In this document: positions 42,136-49,477 of the stretch, in pieces
How positions within the stretch are numbered: the first letter of the stretch is position 1
Layout: each line of letters begins with the position of its first letter
Source: Bradyrhizobium amphicarpaeae
GTDB lineage: Bacteria > Pseudomonadota > Alphaproteobacteria > Rhizobiales > Xanthobacteraceae
Length of the DNA: 64,000 nt
NCBI RefSeq assembly: GCF_002266435.3
Contig: NZ_CP029426.2
Span: 960,001-1,024,000 of the forward strand
Reading direction: 5' to 3'
Notes under the pieces: model-generated
Database searches by the model: none
Seen by the model: only the letters and a program-made list of their open reading frames with translations
Told to the model about the DNA's origin: nothing
Translations under genes and position numbers: made by a program

Positions 42136-43154
42136 TGAAAGAGTTTACGCCGGCCCCCGATTCCGCCTCGATCGTCTCCGTCACCGATCGCGTCAAACCT
42201 GTCACGCTCGGCATGGGCGTGACCTCGGTGCATTTCCTCAGGGATCGCGCTGCCTTCGTCGGCGGCGAGGAGAACGTCGCGTTCGTCGATGACAAGGGCG
42301 AGATCACCACCGTCGCCGTGCATAGCGGCGGTATTCTCTCCACCGCCTGCGACGGCAAGCGCCTCGTGATGGGCGGCGACGACGGCAAGGTCGTCGCGCT
42401 CGACGCCAAGGGCGAGGTGACGCTGCTCGCCACCGACCCGAAGCGGCGCTGGATCGACGCGGTGGCGCTGCATCCCGACGGCGCCTACGCCTGGTCGGCC
42501 GGCAAGGTCGCGACCGTCAAGAGCGGCAAGTCCGAGGAGAAGTCGCTCGAGGTGCCCTCGACCGTCGGCGGGCTTGCGTTCGCGCCGAAGGGCCTGCGGC
42601 TCGCGATCGCCCATTACAACGGCGCGACGCTGTGGTTTCCGAACATGGAGGGCTCGGCCGAATTCCTGCCCTGGGCCGGCTCGCATCTCGGCGTCACCTT
42701 CAGTCCGGACAACAAATTCCTGGTCACGACGATGCACGAGGCGGCGCTGCACGGCTGGCGGCTTGCCGACAACAGGCATATGCGCATGACCGGCTATCCC
42801 GGCCGCGTCCGCTCGATGTCCTGGAGCGCCGGCGGCAAGGGGCTGGCGACCTCCGGCGCCGACACCGTCATCATCTGGCCGTTCGGCAGCAAGGACGGGC
42901 CGATGGGCAAGGAGCCCGCGATGCTGGCGCCGCTGCAGGCGCGCGTGTCGGCCGTCGCCTGCCATCCCAAGAACGACATCCTCGCCGCCGGCTACAGCGA
43001 CGGCACCGTGCTGATGGTGCGGCTGGAGGACGGCGCGGAAATCCTGGTCCGCCGCAACGGCACCCCGCCGGTCGCCGCGCTTGCCTGGAATGCCAAGGGC
43101 AAGCTGCTGGCGTTTGCGGATGAAAACGGGGACGGCGGAATGCTGGAGCTTTAA
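42135..43154 (+). CDS. WD40 repeat protein of the zinc operon
   Basis: A 339-residue protein made almost wholly of WD40-like beta-propeller repeats: GMGVTSVHFLRDRAAFVGGEENVAFVD, GKRLVMGGDDGKVVALDAKGE, GKGLATSGADTVIIWPF and NDILAAGYSDGTVLMVRLEDG are four of about seven blades. No signal peptide, so it is cytoplasmic. Its ATG overlaps the stop of the CobW gene (TGATG), indicating tight coupling and perhaps physical partnership. Its role is unknown; a client or scaffold for the GTPase is plausible. Confidence 0.85.
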   Translation: MKEFTPAPDSASIVSVTDRVKPVTLGMGVTSVHFLRDRAAFVGGEENVAFVDDKGEITTVAVHSGGILSTACDGKRLVMGGDDGKVVALDAKGEVTLLATDPKRRWIDAVALHPDGAYAWSAGKVATVKSGKSEEKSLEVPSTVGGLAFAPKGLRLAIAHYNGATLWFPNMEGSAEFLPWAGSHLGVTFSPDNKFLVTTMHEAALHGWRLADNRHMRMTGYPGRVRSMSWSAGGKGLATSGADTVIIWPFGSKDGPMGKEPAMLAPLQARVSAVACHPKNDILAAGYSDGTVLMVRLEDGAEILVRRNGTPPVAALAWNAKGKLLAFADENGDGGMLEL

Positions 43155-43171
43155 ATTGTCATTGGTCCAGC

Positions 43172-43275
43172 CGTAGGGTGGGCAAAGGCGCAACGCGCCG
43201 TGCCCACGATCTTTCTCCACGACGCAAAAGGGGTGGGCACGTCGCGCAAGAGCGCGCCTTTGCCCACCCTACCGC
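43172..43275. repeat. Inverted intergenic repeat, CGTAGGGTGG family, copy 3
   Basis: CGTAGGGTGGGCAAAGGCGC faces GCGCCTTTGCCCACCCTACCG, with an inner pair CGTGCCCACGA / GTGGGCACGTC. It separates the zinc operon from the MgtC gene. Confidence 0.75.
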
Positions 43276-43301
43276 ATCTCTCCAATGGCGGCGCGAAACA
43301 C

Positions 43302-44018
43302 ATGCGGTTTCTGACGACCTTCCAGCTTGCCGACTTCTTCGACACGTTGATCAGCCTGTTTACGGCCTTCGTGCTGGGCACGCTGATCGGCGCCGAGCGG
43401 CAATATCGCCAGCGCACCGCGGGCCTGCGCACCAATGTGCTGGTCGCGGTCGGCGCGGCCGCCTTCGTCGATCTCGCCATGCAGCTGGACGGCGCCGACG
43501 GTGCGGTGCGGGTGATCGCCTATGTCGTCTCGGGCATCGGCTTCCTCGGCGCCGGCGTGATCATGAAGCAAGGCATGGACGTGCGCGGGCTCAACACCGC
43601 AGCGACGCTGTGGGCCTCGGCCGCGGTCGGCTCCTGTGCCGGTGCCGACATGATCGCGCAGGCGGCCGCGCTCACCGTGTTCGTCATCGCCGGCAACACC
43701 ATGCTGCGCCCGCTGGTCAACGCCATCAACCGCATCCCGCTGAACGAGAAGGCCTCCGAGGCAACCTATTACTTCAAGCTCGCCGTCGCCACCGACGCGC
43801 TCCCCGATATGCGTGATCGTCTCGTCGAAAAGCTGGAGGCTGCGAAATATCCTGTGGCCGATATCGAGGTGGTCGAGATCGGCGAAGACAATCTGGAGAT
43901 CGTGGCCAAGCTGGTCGCGACGGCTGTCGATCCGAACGAGCTGAACGCGGTTGCGACCGCTCTCCAGCACCTGCCGGGCGTACGCCACGCCACTTGGGAG
44001 GTCAGCACTTCGGACTGA
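43302..44018 (+). CDS. MgtC/SapB family membrane protein
   Basis: A 238-residue protein with four or five hydrophobic segments followed by a soluble C-terminal domain (from about residue 155) with an ACT-like pattern. The family signature LIGAERQYRQRTAGLRTNVLVAVGAAAF lies near residue 28, and GIGFLGAGVIMKQGMDVRGLNTAATLWASAAVG near 78. MgtC proteins modulate F-type ATPase and help growth at low magnesium. Not in the zinc operon, since a repeat intervenes. ATG 43302 begins the hydrophobic domain. Confidence 0.88.
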   Translation: MRFLTTFQLADFFDTLISLFTAFVLGTLIGAERQYRQRTAGLRTNVLVAVGAAAFVDLAMQLDGADGAVRVIAYVVSGIGFLGAGVIMKQGMDVRGLNTAATLWASAAVGSCAGADMIAQAAALTVFVIAGNTMLRPLVNAINRIPLNEKASEATYYFKLAVATDALPDMRDRLVEKLEAAKYPVADIEVVEIGEDNLEIVAKLVATAVDPNELNAVATALQHLPGVRHATWEVSTSD

Positions 44019-44066
44019 GCGTGGCGTTTTGGCGCGCGAACGGGCGGTTCCCACTCGAGCGGCTAC

Positions 44067-44091
44067 GGAACCGCGGCCCGGCGACTTCGTT
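44067..44091 (+). promoter_or_regulatory. EcfG-type promoter upstream of a small anchored protein
   Basis: GGAAC (44067-44071), a 16-base spacer and CGTT (44088-44091) match the EcfG consensus exactly, 28 bases before the ATG at 44120. This strongly supports both the gene and its membership in the general stress regulon. Confidence 0.75.
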
Positions 44092-44119
44092 GATATCGCG
44101 GACAAAGGCGGTGATCGAC

Positions 44120-44443
44120 ATGATCGGCAATGACAAGCGCAGACTGAAACTCGACTTCATGATCGCCTGCTCGATGCTTGCGGCCGGCATCGTGATATCA
44201 GGGGTATCGATCGCGCAAATCCGTGCTGAGGGTCGCGTGCAACTGGCGCAGGCGACGCCGCCGCTCCAGGGTACGCCGTCCGACGATCAGAACAAGCCCG
44301 CCGAAGCCAAGCCCGGCGGCGATCGGCCGACCACACCGGCGCCAGAGCCGGCGCGCCCCGATCCGCAGACGCAGGGTGCCGCCAAGCCGGCACTGCCCCC
44401 GGCTCCGGCCGAGAAGATCGCGCCGCCGATCGAGAAGAAGTAG
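44120..44443 (+). CDS. Small membrane-anchored Pro-rich protein, probable stress gene
   Basis: A 107-residue protein with one hydrophobic segment (FMIACSMLAAGIVISGVSIA, about residues 13-32) preceded by basic residues, then a Pro/Ala/Glu-rich, disordered tail ending in EKIAPPIEKK. This is either an uncleaved signal anchor with a periplasmic tail or a secreted peptide. The start at 44120 is supported by the EcfG promoter just upstream. No family is recognised. Envelope spacer proteins have this look, but the role is open. Confidence 0.65.
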   Translation: MIGNDKRRLKLDFMIACSMLAAGIVISGVSIAQIRAEGRVQLAQATPPLQGTPSDDQNKPAEAKPGGDRPTTPAPEPARPDPQTQGAAKPALPPAPAEKIAPPIEKK

Positions 44444-44451
44444 CTTTCCGC

Positions 44452-44494
44452 CGTCATTCCGGGCTCGCGCCAAGTGGCGCTCCCCGGAATGACC
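44452..44494. repeat. Palindromic intergenic repeat, CATTCCGGG family, copy 3
   Basis: CGTCATTCCGGGCTCGCGCC faces GGCGCTCCCCGGAATGACC between two convergent genes; it could also end both transcripts. Confidence 0.65.
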
Positions 44495-44511
44495 ACGGAG
44501 GGAGGCCCTCC

Positions 44512-45954
44512 TCACCGCACCAGGATGTTCCTGAACTGCCACGGATCAGACGTGTCGATGTCTTCCGGGAACAGGCCCGGGCGATCCGTCAGCGGCGTCC
44601 AGTCGGTGTAGAAGCCCTTGACTGGGCCCAGATATGGCAGCTGGATTTCCAGCAGGCGGTCGAAATCCATCTCGTCGGCTTCGACGATGCCTTCGTTCGG
44701 GTTCTCCAGCGCCCAGACCATGCCGCCGAGCACGGCGGAGGTCACTTGCAGGCCGGTGGCGTTCTGATAGGGCGCGAGCTTGCGGGTCTCTTCGATGGAG
44801 AGCTGCGAGCCGTACCAATAGGCGTTGTTGTCGTGGCCGAACAGCAGCACGCCGAGCTCGTCGATGCCGTCCACGATCTCGTTCTCGTCGAGGATGTGGT
44901 GCTTCTCCTGCATCTTGGCGGCGCGGCCGAACATCTCGTGCAGCGACAGCACCGCATCGTCGGCCGGATGGTAGGCATAGTGGCAGGTCGGCCGGTAGAC
45001 CGCCTTGCCCGAGGCGTCGCGCACCGTGAAGTAGTCGGCGATCGAGATCGATTCGTTGTGGGTGACGAGGAAGCCGTATTGCGCGCCGCGGGTCGGGCAC
45101 CAGGTGCGCACGCGCGTGTTGGCGCCGGGCTGCATCAGATAGATGGCAGCGCCGCAGCCGGACTCGTGGGTCCGCGCATTCTCCGGCATCCACTTCTCAT
45201 GGGTGCCCCAGCCGAGCTCGGACGGCTGCACGCCTTCCGACAGGAAACCTTCCACCGACCAGGTGTTGACGAACACATCAGGCTCTTTCGGCGTCTTGGA
45301 GCGCTGGGTGTCGCGTTCAGCGATGTGGATGCCCTTGATGCCGGCCTGCCGCATCAGATCCGCCCACTCGGCCTTGGTCTTCGGCTTGGGGGCGTTGAGC
45401 TTGAGATCGGCGGCGACATTGAGCAGCGCCTGCTTGACGAAGAAGGAGACCATGCCGGGATTGGCGCCGCAGCAGGAGACGGCCGTCGTCGAGCCCGCCG
45501 GGCGCGCCCTCTTGGCGGCCAGCGTCGCCTCCCGAAGCGCGTAGTTGGAACGCGCTTCGGGGCCCTTGGAGGCATCGAAATAGAAGCCGAGCCAGGGCTC
45601 GTTGACGGTGTCGATATAGAGCGCGCCGAGCTCGTTGCAGAGCTCCATGATGTCGGTGGAGCCGGTGTCGACAGAGAGATTCACGCAAAAGCCCTGGCCG
45701 CCGCCTTCGGTGAGCAGCGGCGTCAGCAACTCGCGATAATTGTCTTTTGTCACGGCCTTCTGGATGAAGCGCACTTTCTGCTTCTCACAATGCGCCTTGC
45801 GGCCCTCGTCCTTGGGATCGATCACGGTAACGCGCGACTTGTCGTAGTCGAGGTGCCGCTCGATCAGCGGCAGCGTGCCTTTGCCGATGGAGCCGAAGCC
45901 GACCATGACGATGGGACCGGTGATCTTCGCGTAGATCTGCGAGGCGGGGCTCAT
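44512..45954 (-). CDS. hss: Homospermidine synthase
   Basis: Makes homospermidine from two putrescines with NAD+ as hydride shuttle. The 480-residue length is right. IVMVGFGSIGKGTLPLIERH (about 15-34) is the NAD site, and CVNLSVDTGSTDIMELCNELGALYIDTVNEPWLG near 99-132 and SCCGANPGMVSFFVKQAL near 169 are conserved family segments. ATG 45954 precedes the NAD motif closely; an ATG at 45987 would add 11 residues. The ornithine decarboxylase on the same strand upstream supplies putrescine. Confidence 0.94.
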   Translation of the reverse strand: MSPASQIYAKITGPIVMVGFGSIGKGTLPLIERHLDYDKSRVTVIDPKDEGRKAHCEKQKVRFIQKAVTKDNYRELLTPLLTEGGGQGFCVNLSVDTGSTDIMELCNELGALYIDTVNEPWLGFYFDASKGPEARSNYALREATLAAKRARPAGSTTAVSCCGANPGMVSFFVKQALLNVAADLKLNAPKPKTKAEWADLMRQAGIKGIHIAERDTQRSKTPKEPDVFVNTWSVEGFLSEGVQPSELGWGTHEKWMPENARTHESGCGAAIYLMQPGANTRVRTWCPTRGAQYGFLVTHNESISIADYFTVRDASGKAVYRPTCHYAYHPADDAVLSLHEMFGRAAKMQEKHHILDENEIVDGIDELGVLLFGHDNNAYWYGSQLSIEETRKLAPYQNATGLQVTSAVLGGMVWALENPNEGIVEADEMDFDRLLEIQLPYLGPVKGFYTDWTPLTDRPGLFPEDIDTSDPWQFRNILVR

Positions 45955-46002
45955 GGGATGGTTTCTCCGGAACGTGCTGGCGGGCAAAGGGGCAGGGGTG
46001 AA

Positions 46003-46389
46003 TCAGGTGCGGCGCTTGGCGGTGGCTTCGATCTCGACCTTCATCTCGGGCTTGTAGAGCGCCGAGACGACGAGAAGCGTTGCTGCCGGGCGGATGTCGC
46101 CGAGGACCTCGCCGCAGACGGCGAAATGCGAGTCTGCGTCCTTGATGTCGGTGAGATAGTAGGTCACGCGCACGATGTCGGCCATCTCGAATCCGCCCTC
46201 CTTCAGGGCAGCCGCGATGGTCTTGAAGCAGTTGCGTGACTGGCTCGTGACGTCGGCCGGCATCGTCATCGTGGTGTAGTCATAGCCCGTGGTTCCCGCG
46301 ACGAAGGCGAAATCGCCGTCGATCACGGCGCGGCTGTAGCCGGCGGTCTTCTCGAAGGGGGAGCCGGTGGAGATCAGGCGGCGGGACAT
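46003..46389 (-). CDS. RidA family protein
   Basis: A 128-residue member of the Rid (YjgF/UK114) family of enamine/imine deaminases. The core SRAVIDGDFAFVAGTTGYDYTT is near residue 19, and the family arginine lies in DIVRVTYYLTDIKD near 98-111. The usual CIEAVA-like end is altered (VEIEATAKRR), so it may belong to a side branch. It sits 48 bases before homospermidine synthase, where imine intermediates from polyamine chemistry could be its substrates; that is inference. Confidence 0.8.
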   Translation of the reverse strand: MSRRLISTGSPFEKTAGYSRAVIDGDFAFVAGTTGYDYTTMTMPADVTSQSRNCFKTIAAALKEGGFEMADIVRVTYYLTDIKDADSHFAVCGEVLGDIRPAATLLVVSALYKPEMKVEIEATAKRRT

Positions 46390-46536
46390 CGATTTGGGCC
46401 TCGAGTGAAAGCGGTGTTTGGCGGGTTTAAAGGGCGTTTCCGGGGCTCACGCAACCCCGAAAAGACGGGCGTCAGTGGGGCGCAGCCCGGCGTTGCCGCG
46501 TTACGCGGCTTCGGTCGTCGCCATCATGGCAATCCC

Positions 46537-47124
46537 TCAGGCCGCGTGCGCCTGGAGCGGACGAACCGACCTCCGTTTGGAAAGCGGCGCGCCGGTCGGG
46601 ACGATCATCCCCTCGGCGCCGTCGAGCGCACCGCCGGTGAATTCGATCGCGAGCAGGCGATCGCGTTCGAACGGACCGGGCAGCGACAGCGCGCCGGTCT
46701 TCTGGCCCGAGAAGCCGAAGCGGGCATAATAGGGGGCGTCGCCGAGCAGGATCACGGCGTCATGCCCGCGCGCCCGGGCGGCGGCCAGCGCTTGTTGCAT
46801 CAGCGCGGCGCCGATCCCGAGCTCGCGGCAGGCAGGATCCACCGCCAGTGGTCCGAGGACCAAAGCGGGCCTGCCTCCGGCGCTGACGTGCCACAGCCGC
46901 ACGGTTCCCACGAGGTTGCCCTCGCGCACCGCCGACAGGGCAAGCCCCGCGGCAGGCGCGCGTCCGTCGCGCAGGCGCTGGCAGGTGCGGCCGTGGCGGT
47001 TCTCGCCAAAGCAGGCATCGAGCAGCGTTTCACGCACAGCGACGTCGGCAGCACGTTCCGCGCGGATCACGAACGGAGCGGCTTTCGATGTGAGGGCGAA
47101 CTGTGGCTTCCGAGGAGCAGTCAT
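46537..47124 (-). CDS. GNAT family N-acetyltransferase
   Basis: A 195-residue acetyltransferase with the pattern ALVLGPLAVDPACRELGIGAALMQQALAAARARGHDAVILLGDAPYYARFGF (about 86-137): strand, acetyl-CoA loop R-x-x-G-I-G-A, helix, and the beta5 strand typical of YhbS-like GNATs. It lies between ornithine decarboxylase and ridA on the same strand, so polyamine acetylation is conceivable, but the sequence does not identify the acceptor. Confidence 0.82.
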   Translation of the reverse strand: MTAPRKPQFALTSKAAPFVIRAERAADVAVRETLLDACFGENRHGRTCQRLRDGRAPAAGLALSAVREGNLVGTVRLWHVSAGGRPALVLGPLAVDPACRELGIGAALMQQALAAARARGHDAVILLGDAPYYARFGFSGQKTGALSLPGPFERDRLLAIEFTGGALDGAEGMIVPTGAPLSKRRSVRPLQAHAA

Positions 47125-47270
47125 GGCGCGTCAGTCCCCGCTTGAACCCACGTGCGCCAGCGGCACGCGAGCTCAAGCGTCATCAGAATGGCAATGTCAG
47201 GGAAGGAGCCGGCAAGCCGGCTCCCGGGTTCGTCAGGCCTCGGAGAGAGAGGCGGATCGGATGTGGCAAA

Positions 47271-48413
47271 TCAGATGTGGTACGTCCTCAGCGGCGGGAT
47301 GCCGTTGAACGCCACCGCCGAGTAGGTCGACGTATAGGCCCCGGTGCCTTCGATCAGCACCTTGTCGCCGATCTCGAGCGTGACGGGGAGCGGATACGGG
47401 CTCTTCTCGTACAGCACGTCGGCGCTGTCACAGGTCGGGCCTGCGAGCACGCACGGCGTCATGTCCGCGCCGTCGTGACGGGTGCGGATGGCGTAGCGGA
47501 TCGACTCGTCCATCGTCTCGGCGAGACCGCCGAACTTGCCGATGTCGAGATACACCCAGCGCACCTCGTCCTCGTCGCTCTTCTTCGAGATGAGCACGAC
47601 CTCGGATTCGATGATGCCGGCGTTGCCCACCATGCCGCGGCCCGGCTCGATGATGGTCTCCGGAATCTGGTTGCCGAAGTGCTTGCGCAGCGCGCGGAAG
47701 ATCGAGCGGCCGTAAGTCACGACCGGGGGCACGTCCTTCAGGTACTTGGTCGGGAAGCCGCCGCCCATGTTGACCATGGTCAGGTTGATGCCGCGCTCGG
47801 CGCAGTCACGGAACACCTGCGAGGCCATCGCCAGCGCCCGGTCCCACGCCTTCACCTTGCGCTGCTGCGAGCCGACATGGAACGAGATGCCGCACGGTTC
47901 CAGGCCCAGGCGCTTGGCAGCGTCGAGCACCTCGACGGCCATCTCCGGGTCGCAGCCGAACTTGCGCGACAGCGGCCACTCGGCGCCGGCGCAGTCATAG
48001 AGGATACGGCAGAACACCTTCGCGCCGGGAGCGGCACGGGCGATCTTCTCGATTTCGGCGGTGCAATCGACAGCGAACAGGCGAATGCCGAGCGCGAAGG
48101 CGCGCGCGATGTCGCGCTCCTTCTTGATCGTGTTGCCGAAGGAGATGCGGTCGGGCGTCGCACCCGCGGCCAGCGCCATCTCGATCTCGGCGACCGTCGC
48201 GGTGTCGAAGCAGGAGCCCATGGACGCGAGCAGCGACAGCACTTCCGGCGCCGGGTTCGCCTTGACGGCATAGAACACACGGCTGTCGGGCAGCGCCTTG
48301 GCAAAGGTCTGGTAATTGTCGCGCACGACTTCGAGGTCGACCACGAGGCAAGGCTCGGTGTCCTGGCCCTCGCTGCGGCGGTTGCGCAGGAATTCCTGAA
48401 TACGTTCGGTCAT
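47271..48413 (-). CDS. Ornithine/lysine decarboxylase, alanine-racemase fold
   Basis: A PLP enzyme of 380 residues that makes putrescine (and perhaps cadaverine). The PLP lysine is in FYAVKANPAPEV (K near residue 50), HVGSQQRKVKAWDRAL near 178 and MVNMGGGFPTKY near 213 hold phosphate-binding residues, EPGRGMVGNAG lies near 275, and CDSADVLYEK near 329 carries the active-site cysteine. It is the short eukaryotic-type form common in alphaproteobacteria. A leader of several hundred bases precedes it, consistent with RNA-level control by polyamines. Confidence 0.93.
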   Translation of the reverse strand: MTERIQEFLRNRRSEGQDTEPCLVVDLEVVRDNYQTFAKALPDSRVFYAVKANPAPEVLSLLASMGSCFDTATVAEIEMALAAGATPDRISFGNTIKKERDIARAFALGIRLFAVDCTAEIEKIARAAPGAKVFCRILYDCAGAEWPLSRKFGCDPEMAVEVLDAAKRLGLEPCGISFHVGSQQRKVKAWDRALAMASQVFRDCAERGINLTMVNMGGGFPTKYLKDVPPVVTYGRSIFRALRKHFGNQIPETIIEPGRGMVGNAGIIESEVVLISKKSDEDEVRWVYLDIGKFGGLAETMDESIRYAIRTRHDGADMTPCVLAGPTCDSADVLYEKSPYPLPVTLEIGDKVLIEGTGAYTSTYSAVAFNGIPPLRTYHI

Positions 48414-48960
48414 AGCACTCTCCCAAACGGCCCAGCGACGGGGATCCGTTCAAAAAATGTCGTCGGATAAGCGCCCCGGCCAGATCGCGCGATGGAGGCG
48501 CGACGAGCCAAAGACTCAAATCAGACTGTGCTGCCGTGGATTGGTTGGGAATTTCCCGCCCGCACACCTGGCAATGAAGGACAAGCCTTTTCAGTAGCCC
48601 GCGCCGGCGTTGGAATGCCGGTAGAGACCAAAAAAGCCCGATCCGTCGTTGCTTTAAGTCGCGTCCCCCGTTGAGAGCGGGGTGCGCCGGTTCGCCTCCG
48701 GCTGCCAGTCACGGTTGCAAAGAGCGAAGTCACCTTCGACAAGGCATCTCTTTGAGAGAGATGCTGGACGCTCCGGGTTTGCCGTCGTCGTCACGCCTTG
48801 CGGCTTCCGACTTCTGCACTTCCGAAGAGCCCCTCGGCTTCTTCACCCCTTGGCGGCTGTCCGGCCTCTTGTCCGGATACCTACCGACTGACACACGACC
48901 ACAGGCACGTGCGAAATTGGGCAAGAGCGCACATAAGCGTTTTGACTCTGCTTCGCAAGA
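48414..48960 (-). ncRNA. Long structured 5' leader of ornithine decarboxylase, probable speF-type element
   Basis: The 671 bases before the decarboxylase hold no convincing gene on either strand. Read on the minus strand they show several stems, for example CATCTCTCTCAAAGAGATG near 48746-48764, CCCCGCTCTCAACGGGG near 48667-48683, and AAAGC...GCTTT followed by a T-run near 48630-48656, which looks like an attenuator. A weak promoter, TTGCGA-N17-TATGTG (48958-48930), would give a leader of about 500 bases. Alphaproteobacterial ornithine decarboxylase genes are known to carry the speF RNA motif in this position; I have not aligned it to that model. Confidence 0.55.
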
Positions 48961-49084
48961 ATTTTTTTAGGCTGAGAACAGAATTGCCTAACATCTGCTT
49001 GCGCAGTGTTGCGTGAGCGACGCGGAAGATGAACGGGCGTTAAGTTTTTGAGCCGAGTAGCGCGCGTCATTCGCGCGCGCAGCG

Positions 49085-49339
49085 TCAGCCGCGCTTCGTG
49101 AAGGGCTCGATGCGCTGAGCTGCGCGGATGAACGCGGTCATCACGAGCACGCCGAGCGCGAACAGCACGGCCTGCAGGATGTGCGTGCCCTGATCGCCGA
49201 GCCCGAACAGGATTGCGAGCGCCCAGCCGCCGGCGAACGCCGCGCCAAACACCTCGGCGCCGATCAGGATGGCGGCGCTGATGACGGTGATGACGCTTGG
49301 CCAGGCGATCTGACGGGACGAGGAGGAAGGCGCGTTCAT
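49085..49339 (-). CDS. Small membrane protein of unknown function
   Basis: An 84-residue protein with two likely transmembrane helices: VITVISAAILIGAEVFGAAFAGGWALAILFGL (about 16-47, perhaps one and a half spans) and ILQAVLFALGVLVMTAFI (about 54-71). Its end is basic (RAAQRIEPFTKRG), suggesting a cytoplasmic C-terminus. I do not recognise the family. It is divergent from the M3 peptidase gene. Confidence 0.62.
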   Translation of the reverse strand: MNAPSSSSRQIAWPSVITVISAAILIGAEVFGAAFAGGWALAILFGLGDQGTHILQAVLFALGVLVMTAFIRAAQRIEPFTKRG

Positions 49340-49477
49340 GAGCTCAGGGGTCCGGGGTCTGTCGAGGGCCGCAATCTCCTCGAAAAGGCGGCCGGGGGCA
49401 AGGGCAAATGGCCCAAAAAAGCCCCATCGCGTGCTATAGCTGGCCGCAACAATTGAGCCATGAAATTGGGACTTGTG

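Noticed and set aside
48671..48970. Plus-strand open frames in the leader of ornithine decarboxylase
   Set aside because: They lack ribosome sites and have no recognisable domain; the stems on the minus strand explain the sequence better.
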